Source: Rhodanobacteraceae bacterium ZG21-1 (GTDB lineage Bacteria > Pseudomonadota > Gammaproteobacteria > Xanthomonadales > Rhodanobacteraceae). Taken from it: a stretch of DNA of 64,000 bases. Below, piece by piece: positions 35,821 to 44,086 of this stretch (positions are counted from its first letter, which is position 1; each line of letters begins with the position of its first letter). The notes under the pieces are model-generated. The model had not been told where the DNA came from. It did no database searches and was given only the letters and a program-made list of their open reading frames with translations. The DNA lies in contig JAJEJU010000025.1 of NCBI GenBank assembly GCA_021390615.1, positions 434,001 through 498,000 of the forward strand, written 5' to 3'. The position numbers were made by a program, and so were the translations under genes.

Positions 35821-37107
35821 ATGCGACATCTGACCGTATGCCTGGGCCTGGGGCTGGCCTGGGCGTTGTTCGCCACTGCCGCGCCGGCACAGCAGAGCAG
35901 CAACACCGTGCCGCTCGGCGGCAATGCCTACGTCACCCAGCCGTCGCCGACCGGCGACGAAACCATCACCGATACCGGCCTGCACAACTGGGATTCGTCC
36001 AAGGCGGTGGTCAGCGTCTACTTCGACGTGCAGCAGGCCGGCGAACTGCAGCTCGCCCTCGCCGGCGCATTGAACGGCGCCAGCCACAGTGTGGTGAAGG
36101 TGTCGGTCGGCGAGCAGTCGCGCCTGGTGCGGCTGTCCTCGGTGGCGCCGTCGGTGTTCCCGGTCGGCAGCTTCACCGTGCGCAAGCCCGGCTACGTCAA
36201 GGTGGACCTGCAGGGCGTGCAGACCGACGGCGGCTACTACGGCGACATCACCGGCCTGCAGATCGCCGGCTCCGCCACTGCCGCCGGCACCGTCTATGCG
36301 AATGACCCGAGCAACTTCTACTGGTCGCGCCGCGGTCCTTCGGTGCATCTGGGCTTCAACGTGCCCGCCAATACCGAGTACTTCTACAGCGAAGTCACCG
36401 TGCCCAAGGGCCAGGATCCGATCGGCTCGTACTACATGGCCGACGGCTTCAACGTGGGCTATTTCGGCATGCAGGTGGTGTCGGCCAGCGAGCGCTGGAT
36501 CCTGTTCTCGGTGTGGGACCCCAGCAACGGCAGCACCAGCCTGGTCAGGCAGGGCAGCGACGTGATCGTCGACAGCTTCGGCGGCGAAGGCACCGGCGGG
36601 CAGAGTCATCTGGTCTATCCCTGGATCGCCGGCGAGACCTATCGCTTCCTCACCCGCGCCCAGCCCGACGGCAACGGCAACACGCTGTTCTCGGCCTGGT
36701 TCAGCCGTGCGCCGCACGATCGACGCGCCGATCCGCGCAAGGACGGCTGCGACTGGAAATTCATCGCCACCTGGAAATATCCCGGCACCGCGACCTATCT
36801 GCAGGGCGTGTATTCGTTCCTGGAATCCTTCGACCCCGACCACGGCTACCTCGGCCGCTCGGCGCGCTACGGCAACCAGTGGGCAGTCGACGCCAAGGGT
36901 CACTGGAGCGAGATCACCTCGGCCTACTACGACGTCGATCCGACCGGCTTGAACAAGCAGCGCCTAGATTACGCAGGCGGCAGCATCGGCCGGGAATTCT
37001 TCCTGCGCAACGACGGCTTCTTCAGCGACTCCACGCCCTCGGGCCAGACCTTCACGCGCAAGCCCGTCGGCGAACGGCCGCGCATCGATCTGGACGCCCT
37101 GCCCTAG
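35821..37107 (+). CDS. Secreted DUF5077/DUF3472-type protein
   Basis: 428 residues from ATG 35821, which is preceded by GGGGAGGAG and encodes a signal peptide (LGLAWALFATAAPAQ, cleavage near 23). An N-terminal beta-sandwich of DUF5077 type (VPLGGNAYVTQPSPTGDETI onward) leads to a DUF3472-type region with GSYYMADGFNVGYFGMQV, FSVWDP, HLVYPWIAGETYRFLTRA, WKFIATWKYPG and YLQGVYSFLESFDPDHGYLGR. These domains are probably carbohydrate-associated, but no activity is established to my knowledge. It lies just after the glycan locus with its own long upstream region, so it may be co-functional but separately expressed. Confidence 0.8.
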   Translation: MRHLTVCLGLGLAWALFATAAPAQQSSNTVPLGGNAYVTQPSPTGDETITDTGLHNWDSSKAVVSVYFDVQQAGELQLALAGALNGASHSVVKVSVGEQSRLVRLSSVAPSVFPVGSFTVRKPGYVKVDLQGVQTDGGYYGDITGLQIAGSATAAGTVYANDPSNFYWSRRGPSVHLGFNVPANTEYFYSEVTVPKGQDPIGSYYMADGFNVGYFGMQVVSASERWILFSVWDPSNGSTSLVRQGSDVIVDSFGGEGTGGQSHLVYPWIAGETYRFLTRAQPDGNGNTLFSAWFSRAPHDRRADPRKDGCDWKFIATWKYPGTATYLQGVYSFLESFDPDHGYLGRSARYGNQWAVDAKGHWSEITSAYYDVDPTGLNKQRLDYAGGSIGREFFLRNDGFFSDSTPSGQTFTRKPVGERPRIDLDALP

Positions 37108-37149
37108 GCAGCTCGATCGCGGCGGCGCCAGTCATCGGCGCCGTCGCGG

Positions 37150-37773
37150 TCACGCCGTCGTCTGCGCGCGCTCCAGCGCGGCGATGCGCCGCTCCAGCCG
37201 CGGCCCGAGATAGCAGTGCGAGCCGCACGGCAGCAGCCCGGCCTCGGCAAAGGCATGCAGATACCAGGCCGGCGTGCGCGAACGGAAGCCGACCAGGTCG
37301 CCGGCCACGTCGTCACGGCTGGTGAACACTTCGAGGAAGGCGATGCCTTCCAGCATCTCGCCGATGCCGACCAGGCCGGCGCGGATTTCGGCCGGCGCCA
37401 GGTAGTGCAGCACGTCGGTGCACACGATGAGGTCGAAGCGCTGATCGAAGCGCAGCTCGGCCAGCTGGCCGAAGCGAGCCAGCCCGAGATTGCGGCTGCG
37501 CCCGTAGCGCGCCACCGCGTATTCGCTGGCGTCCAGGCCGCGGTACTCCAGTTGCGGCCGCAGCGCGCGCAGCGGTGCGCGCCAGACGCCCTCGCCGCAG
37601 CCCACATCGAGCACGTTGCGCAGCGGCCGCCCCAGGTAGTACTCGGCCTGCGCCACCACCATCGCCACCTTGCGCTTCAGCGCCGCCGGCGAACCCACCG
37701 CATGCCGCGGATGGCGGTACCACTTGTCGAAATAGGCGCGGTCGTAGACCTTGGCCGAATCGGATGCGGGCAC
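37150..37773 (-). CDS. Class I SAM-dependent methyltransferase
   Basis: 207 residues from GTG 37773, with GGGAG seven bases upstream. NVLDVGCGEGVWRAPL (about 54-69) is the SAM-binding motif I, YRGLDASEYAV motif II and FDLIVCTDVLHYL the post-motif typical of small-molecule methyltransferases. The substrate cannot be inferred. It is divergent from the small acidic protein gene at 37878 and convergent with the DUF3472 gene. Confidence 0.85.
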   Translation of the reverse strand: MPASDSAKVYDRAYFDKWYRHPRHAVGSPAALKRKVAMVVAQAEYYLGRPLRNVLDVGCGEGVWRAPLRALRPQLEYRGLDASEYAVARYGRSRNLGLARFGQLAELRFDQRFDLIVCTDVLHYLAPAEIRAGLVGIGEMLEGIAFLEVFTSRDDVAGDLVGFRSRTPAWYLHAFAEAGLLPCGSHCYLGPRLERRIAALERAQTTA

Positions 37774-37877
37774 GGCGTCGCTCCCAAAACGGCTATGGTA
37801 ACCGCAGCCATGGGGATCACTCGACGATCACGCCGGCCGTTCCAGCATGCGCCGAAGCAATCGACGGCGACCGCGAC

Positions 37878-38165
37878 ATGCCCACCCTCCATCTGCGCCT
37901 GGTCGGCGACCGTAACGACGCCGACGCCCTGATCTCTACTCTGCATGGCATCGACGGCATCGAGCGGGTGGAAGAAGTGGACGACCTGATGCCGGCCATG
38001 CGCGACGACTCCAGCTCCAGCGGCCTGGTCGACGACAACGAGGGCAGCGTCTACTACCTCGAAGTCGAGGTGCCCGGCGAACTGCAGGCCGACGCCGTGC
38101 GCGTGATTGCCGAGATCGAAGCGGAGCGGCGCGGCATCGCAGTGGAATTCGTCGACGAGTTCTAG
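37878..38165 (+). CDS. Small acidic conserved-looking protein
   Basis: 95 residues. The pattern TLHLRLVGDRNDADALISTLHGIDGIERVEEV, a Ser/Asp-rich loop, YYLEVEVPGELQADAVRVIAEIEAERRGIAVEFVDEF suggests a beta-alpha-beta-beta-alpha-beta ferredoxin- or ACT-like fold, strongly acidic overall. No catalytic motif is visible. Longer in-frame starts upstream would cross the methyltransferase promoter and lack normal codon use, so ATG 37878 is preferred. Function unknown. Confidence 0.65.
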   Translation: MPTLHLRLVGDRNDADALISTLHGIDGIERVEEVDDLMPAMRDDSSSSGLVDDNEGSVYYLEVEVPGELQADAVRVIAEIEAERRGIAVEFVDEF

Positions 38166-38364
38166 CTCGCTGCCCCGCCCACCTCGAAAGTTCGTACGCT
38201 AGTGCGGCGATTTCTTGCCGACAGCATGAACCCTGCCCAACCCCGCGGCGGGGATTCGGCGTCACCCGTCAGCCATGCGATGCCGATAACGTTGAAACTG
38301 TGCGCGGCCGCCATCGTGGCGGCCAAGGCGTTTTCAACCTCGACACTGCCCGGAGCCCGACTGC

Positions 38365-39906
38365 ATGCGAACTCCGCTCTTCCCCGGCCTGACGCGCCTG
38401 CTCGCGCTGGCTGGCGCGATGATCCTGCTGCCCTGCCTTGCCCAAGCCGCCTCGCCATCGCCGCTGGGCCAGGCCGACATCGACTGGCTGCGCCGCGACG
38501 GCTTCGACCTCGACAGCGCCGCAGTGGCGCGCTATCGCTCGCTGGGACGCGAACATATGCTCGACATGCAGCTCGCGGATCGCATCGACGACACCTTGCC
38601 GGCGCCGATTAACGCGCTGATGCAAGGCTACGAAGTGGTGAACACTCCTTCGCTGCAACTGCTCGACAAATTGCGCGACGAACAGGAGCGCATCAAGGCG
38701 ATGCCCGACGGCGACGCCAAGACCTCCGCGAAAAAAGCCCAGCAGGAGCACGCCAACCTGCTCGGCCAGCAGTCGCAGGAAGTGGAGCTGCTGCATGCCG
38801 TGTACGGGCCGAACCAGCTCAAGGAGCAGTTGGTGTGGTTCTGGCTCAACCATTTCAGCGTGTACGGCAACAAGGGCCGCGTGCGCTGGGTGGCCGCCGA
38901 CTACGAGGACCATGCGATCCGCCCGCATGCGCTGGGCAAGTTCAAGGACCTGGTGATGGCCACGCTGGAAAGCCCGGCCATGCTGGAGTTCCTCGACAAC
39001 GCGCAGAACGCCAAGGGCCACGTCAACGAGAACTACGCGCGCGAACTGATGGAGCTGCATACGCTGGGCGTGAATTCCGGCTACAGCCAGCAGGACGTGC
39101 AGCAGCTCGCGCTGATCCTCACCGGCGTCGGCCTGATTCCGCCGGACGGCAAGCCGCAGCGCTTCAACCCGCAGATGGCGCCGCTGGTGGTGCAGAGCGG
39201 CCTGTTCCAGTTCAACCCGAACCGGCACGATTTCAGCGACAAGGTGCTGCTCGGCCATCCGATCAAGGGCAGCGGCTTCAACGAAGTCGAGCAGGCGGTG
39301 GATCTGATCACCCGCCAGCCGGCCTGCGCGCAGTTCATCTCGCGCCAACTGGCCGAGTACTTCATCGCCGACCAGCCGCCGAAGGCGCTGGTGGATCGCA
39401 TGGCGCGCACCTTCCAGCGCAGCGGCGGCGACATCGCCAAGACCGTGCGCGTGATGTTCGAATCGAAGGACCTGCTGGCCAGCTCGGGCAAGAAATTCAA
39501 GGACCCGGCCCAGTTCGTGGTGTCCGCGGTGCGCACGGCCTACGACGGCAAGCCGATCGTCAACGCGATGCCGCTGCTGAACTGGCTGAACCAGCTCGGC
39601 GAGCCCATCTACGGCCGGCTCACCCCGGACGGCTGGCCGCTGGACGCCAGCGGCTGGTCCAGCTCGGGCCAGATGTCCAAGCGCTTCGAGATCGCGCGTG
39701 CGATCGGCACCGGCGACAATCGCCTGTTCACCCCCGAAGGCAGCCCCAAGGTGGGCGCCGGCTTCCCGATGCTGGCCACGCGGCTGTACTACGACGCGAT
39801 GGAGCCGCATCTGTCGGCGGCCACTCGCGACGCGCTCGGCAAGGCAGCCTCGCAGCAGGAGTGGAACACCTTCCTGCTGTCTTCGCCCGACTTCAATTAT
39901 CGCTGA
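38365..39906 (+). CDS. Exported DUF1800 domain protein
   Basis: 513 residues with a Sec signal peptide (LLALAGAMILLPCLAQAA, cleavage near 29). The DUF1800 hallmarks are DQLKEQLVWFWLNHFSV-like region near 150, ENYARELMELHTLGV near 225, and blocks around RHDFSDKVLLGHPIKG and KFKDPAQFVVSAVR. DUF1800 proteins are exported, of unknown activity, and almost always encoded with a DUF1501 protein, as here 65 bases downstream. The pair is common in Xanthomonadales and Planctomycetes. Confidence 0.9.
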   Translation: MRTPLFPGLTRLLALAGAMILLPCLAQAASPSPLGQADIDWLRRDGFDLDSAAVARYRSLGREHMLDMQLADRIDDTLPAPINALMQGYEVVNTPSLQLLDKLRDEQERIKAMPDGDAKTSAKKAQQEHANLLGQQSQEVELLHAVYGPNQLKEQLVWFWLNHFSVYGNKGRVRWVAADYEDHAIRPHALGKFKDLVMATLESPAMLEFLDNAQNAKGHVNENYARELMELHTLGVNSGYSQQDVQQLALILTGVGLIPPDGKPQRFNPQMAPLVVQSGLFQFNPNRHDFSDKVLLGHPIKGSGFNEVEQAVDLITRQPACAQFISRQLAEYFIADQPPKALVDRMARTFQRSGGDIAKTVRVMFESKDLLASSGKKFKDPAQFVVSAVRTAYDGKPIVNAMPLLNWLNQLGEPIYGRLTPDGWPLDASGWSSSGQMSKRFEIARAIGTGDNRLFTPEGSPKVGAGFPMLATRLYYDAMEPHLSAATRDALGKAASQQEWNTFLLSSPDFNYR

Positions 39907-39971
39907 CCCCTACCGCAGGCGCCGTGCGCGCCGCGCCGATGCATCAACGGACAGACTGACGAGGTACCACC

Positions 39972-41174
39972 ATGAACCGTCGACAATTCCTGTTCACCGC
40001 GGCGGCCGCCGCTGCGGCTGCTCCCGCCCTTTCGTTCTCCGGCAAGCTGTTCGCCGCGCCGGCCAGCACGCCGCGCTTCCTGCTGGTGTTCCTGCGTGGC
40101 GGCTACGACTGCAACAACCTGCTGGTGCCGTACCGCAGCGACTTCTACTATCAGTCGCGCCCCACCCTGGCGATCGCCCGCCCCGATGCCGCCAACCCGA
40201 ACAGCGTGATTCCGCTGGATGCCGAGTGGGGCCTCAACCCGGTGCTGCGCGATTCGATCTATCCGCTGTGGCAGCGCAAGCAAGTGGCCTTCGTGCCCTT
40301 TGCCGGCACCGACGACATGTCGCGCAGCCATTTCGAGACACAGGACAACATCGAGGCTGGTGAGCCCACCCAGCAGCGCAGCAGCTATCGCTCGGGCTTC
40401 ATGGCGCGGCTGTCGGGCAGCCTGCGCGCGACGCCCTCGATCGCTTTCACCGACGCCCTGCCGCTGAGCTTCCAGGGCGGCAAGGCCGACATTCCGAACA
40501 TCTCGCTGCGCGGCGTGGCCAAGCCGGCCTTCGACGATCGTCAGGCCTCGATCCTCTCCGGCATGTACAAGAACACCTCGCTGGCGGCGGCGGCTTCCGA
40601 CGGCCTGGAGCTGCGCCAGCAGGTCTCGAAGGAACTGCAGGACGAAATGATGAAGGCGAACCGCGGCGCCGCCAGCGCGAAGAACTTCGCCGCCGAAACC
40701 CAGCGCATCGCCACCCTGATGCGCGACCAGTACCGGCTCGGCTTCGTCGACGTGGGCGGCTGGGACACCCACGTCAACCAGGGCAGCACCACCGGCGGGC
40801 TGGCCAACAACCTGACCAACCTGGGCCAGGGCCTGGCTGCCTACGCCGAAGCGCTGGGCGACGCCTGGCGCGACACCACCGTGGTGGTGGTGTCCGAGTT
40901 CGGCCGCACCTTCCGCGAGAACGGCGACAAGGGCACCGACCACGGCCACGGCACGGTGTATTGGGTGCTCGGCGGCAGCGTGCGCGGCGGCCGCATCGCC
41001 GGCCAGCAGGTGGCGGTGAACCAGCAGAACCTGCTGCAGAACCGCGACTATCCGGTGCTCAACAATTACCGCGACGTGCTCGGCGGCGTGCTCGGTCGCG
41101 TCTGGGGACTCTCCGGCAGCCAGCTGCAGACGGTCTTCCCCGGCGCCAAGCCGCGCGACCTGCAACTGGTCTGA
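39972..41174 (+). CDS. Tat-exported DUF1501 protein
   Basis: 400 residues beginning MNRRQFLFTAAAAAAAAPAL, a twin-arginine signal. The DUF1501 core resembles the alkaline phosphatase/sulfatase superfamily: LLVFLRGGYDCNNLLVPY near 38, FVDVGGWDTHVNQGS near 258, TVVVVSEFGRTF near 301 and DHGHGTVYWVLGG near 321. The Asp and His residues in these motifs probably bind metal. Partner of the DUF1800 gene. Substrate unknown. The gene is followed by a 9-bp hairpin. Confidence 0.9.
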   Translation: MNRRQFLFTAAAAAAAAPALSFSGKLFAAPASTPRFLLVFLRGGYDCNNLLVPYRSDFYYQSRPTLAIARPDAANPNSVIPLDAEWGLNPVLRDSIYPLWQRKQVAFVPFAGTDDMSRSHFETQDNIEAGEPTQQRSSYRSGFMARLSGSLRATPSIAFTDALPLSFQGGKADIPNISLRGVAKPAFDDRQASILSGMYKNTSLAAAASDGLELRQQVSKELQDEMMKANRGAASAKNFAAETQRIATLMRDQYRLGFVDVGGWDTHVNQGSTTGGLANNLTNLGQGLAAYAEALGDAWRDTTVVVVSEFGRTFRENGDKGTDHGHGTVYWVLGGSVRGGRIAGQQVAVNQQNLLQNRDYPVLNNYRDVLGGVLGRVWGLSGSQLQTVFPGAKPRDLQLV

Positions 41175-41189
41175 GCCGACTGCGCAGGA

Positions 41190-41215
41190 CCCGCCGGAGC
41201 GAAGCTTCCGGCGGG
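41190..41215 (+). terminator. Hairpin after the DUF1501 gene
   Basis: CCCGCCGGA (41190-41198) pairs with TCCGGCGGG (41207-41215), eight-base loop, 15 bases after the stop. No T-run follows. Confidence 0.5.
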
Positions 41216-41643
41216 ATCCCTGCTTCGCGTGAGCCGGGAGCAGAAGCGCCGCAGCAGCCGGTTCTCTCGGGCCAGTCGTGATCCGGCATCGCGCGGCGCC
41301 TTCGTTCTTCCACGCCGGCGTACGAGCGAGTCGCTCAGGTCTCGCGAAATCGCTGCCCCGCACATGAGTCGCGGCAAGCATCGAACCGACGCCGAGAGCC
41401 GGCCCGCGCTCTCCAAGCGCCGCATACTGCCATCAAGCGGCGGTCGCGCGGTTGGAGTGGCGCGGGTCTGATTGGCTGTCAAAGCATGCCGCGCTCGACC
41501 GCACAGCAGCTATGCGATGGCAGCCCACCAGGCCGGGTCTGTCTGCCTGCGTCCCAGCATCAGCATTTCATGGTGGGCCGACGTCCACTCTTGCTCGGCC
41601 GGTGTGCAAACCGATCCTGGCGCGAAGCGCCTAGGGCGAGCGC
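41216..41643. other. Non-coding stretch between convergent genes
   Basis: 428 bases with no recognisable gene or repeat. Short open frames here have atypical composition and no ribosome-binding sites. Confidence 0.5.
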
Positions 41644-42120
41644 TTAAAACACGCCCGGCACGAAGCGCTTGGTCGACGCCGCATAGCTCGCGTAGCTCTC
41701 GCCGAAAGCACCCTGCAAGCGTTGCGCCTCGTAGCCCAGCGCCACTCGCGCGCTGGTGAGCACGATGAGCAGCGCATAGCCCGCGATCCACCAGGACTGC
41801 AGCAGCAGCGCCTCGCCGAAGAGGGTGAGATAGATGCCGAGCAGCTGCGGATGGCGCACGTAGCGATAAGCGCCGCCGGTCACCAGCGCCTTCGGCTCGT
41901 CGAAGGCGCTGGTCTGCGAGGTCCACTGGGATGGCCGGTACAGCTGCCAGTGCGCCGGCAACAGCCAGACCAGGCCGAGCACGATCACAGCCAGGCCGAG
42001 CAGGTTGAACCAGCGCAGTGCGACCGGCAGGCCCGCATGATCGAGCCAGTGCAGCAGCCACGGGATGACCAGCAGCAGCAACAGCGGGCGCAGATGGAAA
42101 AAGATGTAGAAACGCTTCAT
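41644..42120 (-). CDS. Isoprenylcysteine-carboxyl-methyltransferase-like membrane protein
   Basis: 158 residues with three to four hydrophobic helices. The motif ALVTGGAYRYVRHPQLLGIYL (about 79-98) with its conserved RHP, and the C-terminal FGESYASYAASTKRFVPGVF, match the ICMT/PEMT membrane methyltransferase set (also NnrU-like). In bacteria such proteins have varied or unknown substrates. It stands alone, about 100 bases before the end of the sensor gene, in the same orientation. Confidence 0.8.
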   Translation of the reverse strand: MKRFYIFFHLRPLLLLLVIPWLLHWLDHAGLPVALRWFNLLGLAVIVLGLVWLLPAHWQLYRPSQWTSQTSAFDEPKALVTGGAYRYVRHPQLLGIYLTLFGEALLLQSWWIAGYALLIVLTSARVALGYEAQRLQGAFGESYASYAASTKRFVPGVF

Positions 42121-42287
42121 GCACGGTCACCTGGAACGCCATGCTCCGACCGTCGCGGCAAGCCGGCAGCCAGGCGCCGGCCGGCCTTGGCCGTCGCAAC
42201 GCACGCATGCTGCAGGCATTCTGGCGACCGTGCAAGGTTTCGGCGCCCTAAGGCACCGATCCCTCGATGCCAGATCCGCGTTGCCGC

Positions 42288-43190
42288 TCAGCTTTCCGCG
42301 CTGCGCACCAGCAGGTGCTTGGCGATGGCGCCGTGCAGGCGTCCGAGCCCGCGCGCCAAGTGCAGGGTGGCGAACAGCAGCAGGATGCCGAGCAGGCACA
42401 GGCCGATGTCGGCAGGCAGGCCGGGGCCGTGGTAGCTGTAGCCGTCGGTCTGGAAATTGATCACGTCGTAGGGCGTGAAGAGCGCGATGAACGGCGATGC
42501 GATCAGGCTGATCGACACGCTCAGCAGGCTCACGCTGAGGCTGAAATAAAGAATGCCCAGCGGCAGCATCAGCACCATGTAGAACAGCGTGCTCCAGGTG
42601 CGCGCATCCGAGAACATCGCGCCGATGCGCTTCATCAGCGGCAGGCTGCGGGCGGGATACGGCGGCCGCCGCGGCATGCGCACGCCCAGCATGGTCTCGA
42701 CGATGCGCCCCTCGAGCAGCGACAGCGCGCGCACCGTGCCGAGGAACAGCACGATGAACGGCACGCCGATGACCAGCACTGAAAAGCCCAGCGACAGCGC
42801 GGTGCCGGTGACGGCCCACACGAAGTAGAAGATGCCGGTGGCCAGCGCCAGCAGCATGTAGAACAGCGCGCCGTAGGTATGCGGGTCGGCGGCCACGCCG
42901 AAGAAGCGTCCGACCAGCGAGCGGCGCGGCGCTGGCGGCGGCAGGCGCAGGCTGCGCTGGATCTTGATCTCCTGGTCGCGATACAGCTCGGCGACCTCTT
43001 CCGGCGCACCGTAGCTGCCGACCACCCGGGCCAACATGTCCGCCTCGCTGCGCCCGGGCTGCTCGGCCAGTTCGGCGCGCAGGTGTTCCTCGGCGTCGTA
43101 GAGCGCATCCTGCACCAGCGCAGGATCGGCCCCCTGCAGGGCCCGGCGCAGTTGCTCCAGGTACTCGGCTATCGTACGCGGCGCGTTCAT
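42288..43190 (-). CDS. HAAS-signalling-domain membrane protein (putative sensor)
   Basis: 300 residues. The N-terminal about 90 residues (IAEYLEQLRRALQGADPALVQDALYDAEEHLRAEL) form the HAAS domain, a helical module linked to PadR regulators. The rest carries two similar blocks of paired membrane helices (TYGALFYMLLALATGIFYF and TWSTLFYMVLMLPLGILYF), that is, the putative-sensor domain in duplicate. Its ATG overlaps the PadR stop (ATGA), so the two are cotranscribed and coupled. PadR-HAAS pairs respond to envelope or drug signals, the exact signal being unknown. Confidence 0.85.
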   Translation of the reverse strand: MNAPRTIAEYLEQLRRALQGADPALVQDALYDAEEHLRAELAEQPGRSEADMLARVVGSYGAPEEVAELYRDQEIKIQRSLRLPPPAPRRSLVGRFFGVAADPHTYGALFYMLLALATGIFYFVWAVTGTALSLGFSVLVIGVPFIVLFLGTVRALSLLEGRIVETMLGVRMPRRPPYPARSLPLMKRIGAMFSDARTWSTLFYMVLMLPLGILYFSLSVSLLSVSISLIASPFIALFTPYDVINFQTDGYSYHGPGLPADIGLCLLGILLLFATLHLARGLGRLHGAIAKHLLVRSAES

Positions 43191-43552
43191 CGCAACCCTC
43201 CTAGCAGAACCTTGTCGACGGAATCCCGGGTGGCATCCCAGGCGGCGCTCCATTCGCGCAACACCTCTCGCCCCGGCTTGGTAATGCGGTAATAACGGCG
43301 CGGCGGGCCGCTGATCGACGGCTCCACCTCGCTGGCCAGCAGGCCGCTCGCCTCCAGATTGCGCAGCACCGGATAAAGCGCGCTCTGCTTGCCCGCCAGC
43401 ACGCCCTCGCCGACCTCCTCCAACCGCTTGGCGATCTGGTAGCCGTACATCGGCTGACGCGCCTGCGCCAGCACGGCCAGCAGCACCAGCGACACCGTGC
43501 CGGCGGACAGTTCCTTCTGGAATTTCTTCAGCTGGCCGGCAAGGTCATCCAT
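43187..43552 (-). CDS. PadR-family transcriptional regulator
   Basis: 121 residues of PadR subfamily 1 type: SAGTVSLVLLAVLAQARQPMYGYQIAKRLEEV, GKQSALYPVLRNLEASGLLASE and PPRRYYRITKPGREVLREW are the winged-helix signature. It is cotranscribed with the HAAS membrane protein. A perfect 19-bp palindrome lies 38 bases upstream of its start and is the likely autoregulatory operator. Confidence 0.92.
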   Translation of the reverse strand: MDDLAGQLKKFQKELSAGTVSLVLLAVLAQARQPMYGYQIAKRLEEVGEGVLAGKQSALYPVLRNLEASGLLASEVEPSISGPPRRYYRITKPGREVLREWSAAWDATRDSVDKVLLGGLR

Positions 43553-43589
43553 TGCTCACCCGTACTGGCTTATGCCCACGAGTGAATCA

Positions 43590-43608
43590 TAGTGTTGAGT
43601 CAACACTA
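43590..43608. promoter_or_regulatory. Perfect 19-bp palindrome, candidate PadR operator
   Basis: TAGTGTTGAGTCAACACTA is a perfect dyad with a single central base, upstream of the padR start. The -10-like TATGAT on the minus strand overlaps its edge (43586-43591), fitting autorepression. Confidence 0.75.
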
Positions 43609-44086
43609 GTGCATGGGTATGAAGTCATGCCGGCGGTCATGACGCGAGGCATGCGGCATCACTCCGCTGCCACTAGATCGGTGACTTCCAAAACGCCCAA
43701 AAAAGGCAGACCGCGCGTCCAAAGTATTGAGACGAACACGGCGTAAAGTTCCGGGACGTCATCACCAGGGGACAGGGGACAAACGCATGCGCGTTGAAGT
43801 CCATAGCCGTCCAGCGATAGGGGCGCAGATGACATCACGGAGGGTCAGCCATCTGACGAGGTGGCTGGCTTGCATGGAGCAGCCATTCGCCAGCACAGCT
43901 GGCACAGCTTCGACTGAGGTTTCCGACGGATCGACGCATCGATGCCAGATCAGGCATGGAGCAGCCATGAAGGCTGCGTTCGACTTAAAGGGGGTAGCAC
44001 TACGAGCAGGAAGCTACGCAACAAGCGACAGTGAATTGAATTGAACCCGATCTAGATTCAAGCACATTAAACAGGGAGAACACGCA
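43609..44086. other. Non-coding stretch, lower G+C
   Basis: 478 bases without a gene I can support. A 105-codon open frame at 43727-44044 has poor codon use and no ribosome-binding site. The right end carries TTGAAC (44041-44046) and CATTAA (44065-44070) with an 18-base spacer, but this pair is too close to the next ribosome-binding site to be convincing. Confidence 0.45.

Noticed and set aside
43727-44044. A 105-residue gene before the delta-60 protein
   Set aside because: Codon use differs from real genes here, there is no ribosome-binding site, and the product has no recognisable domain.
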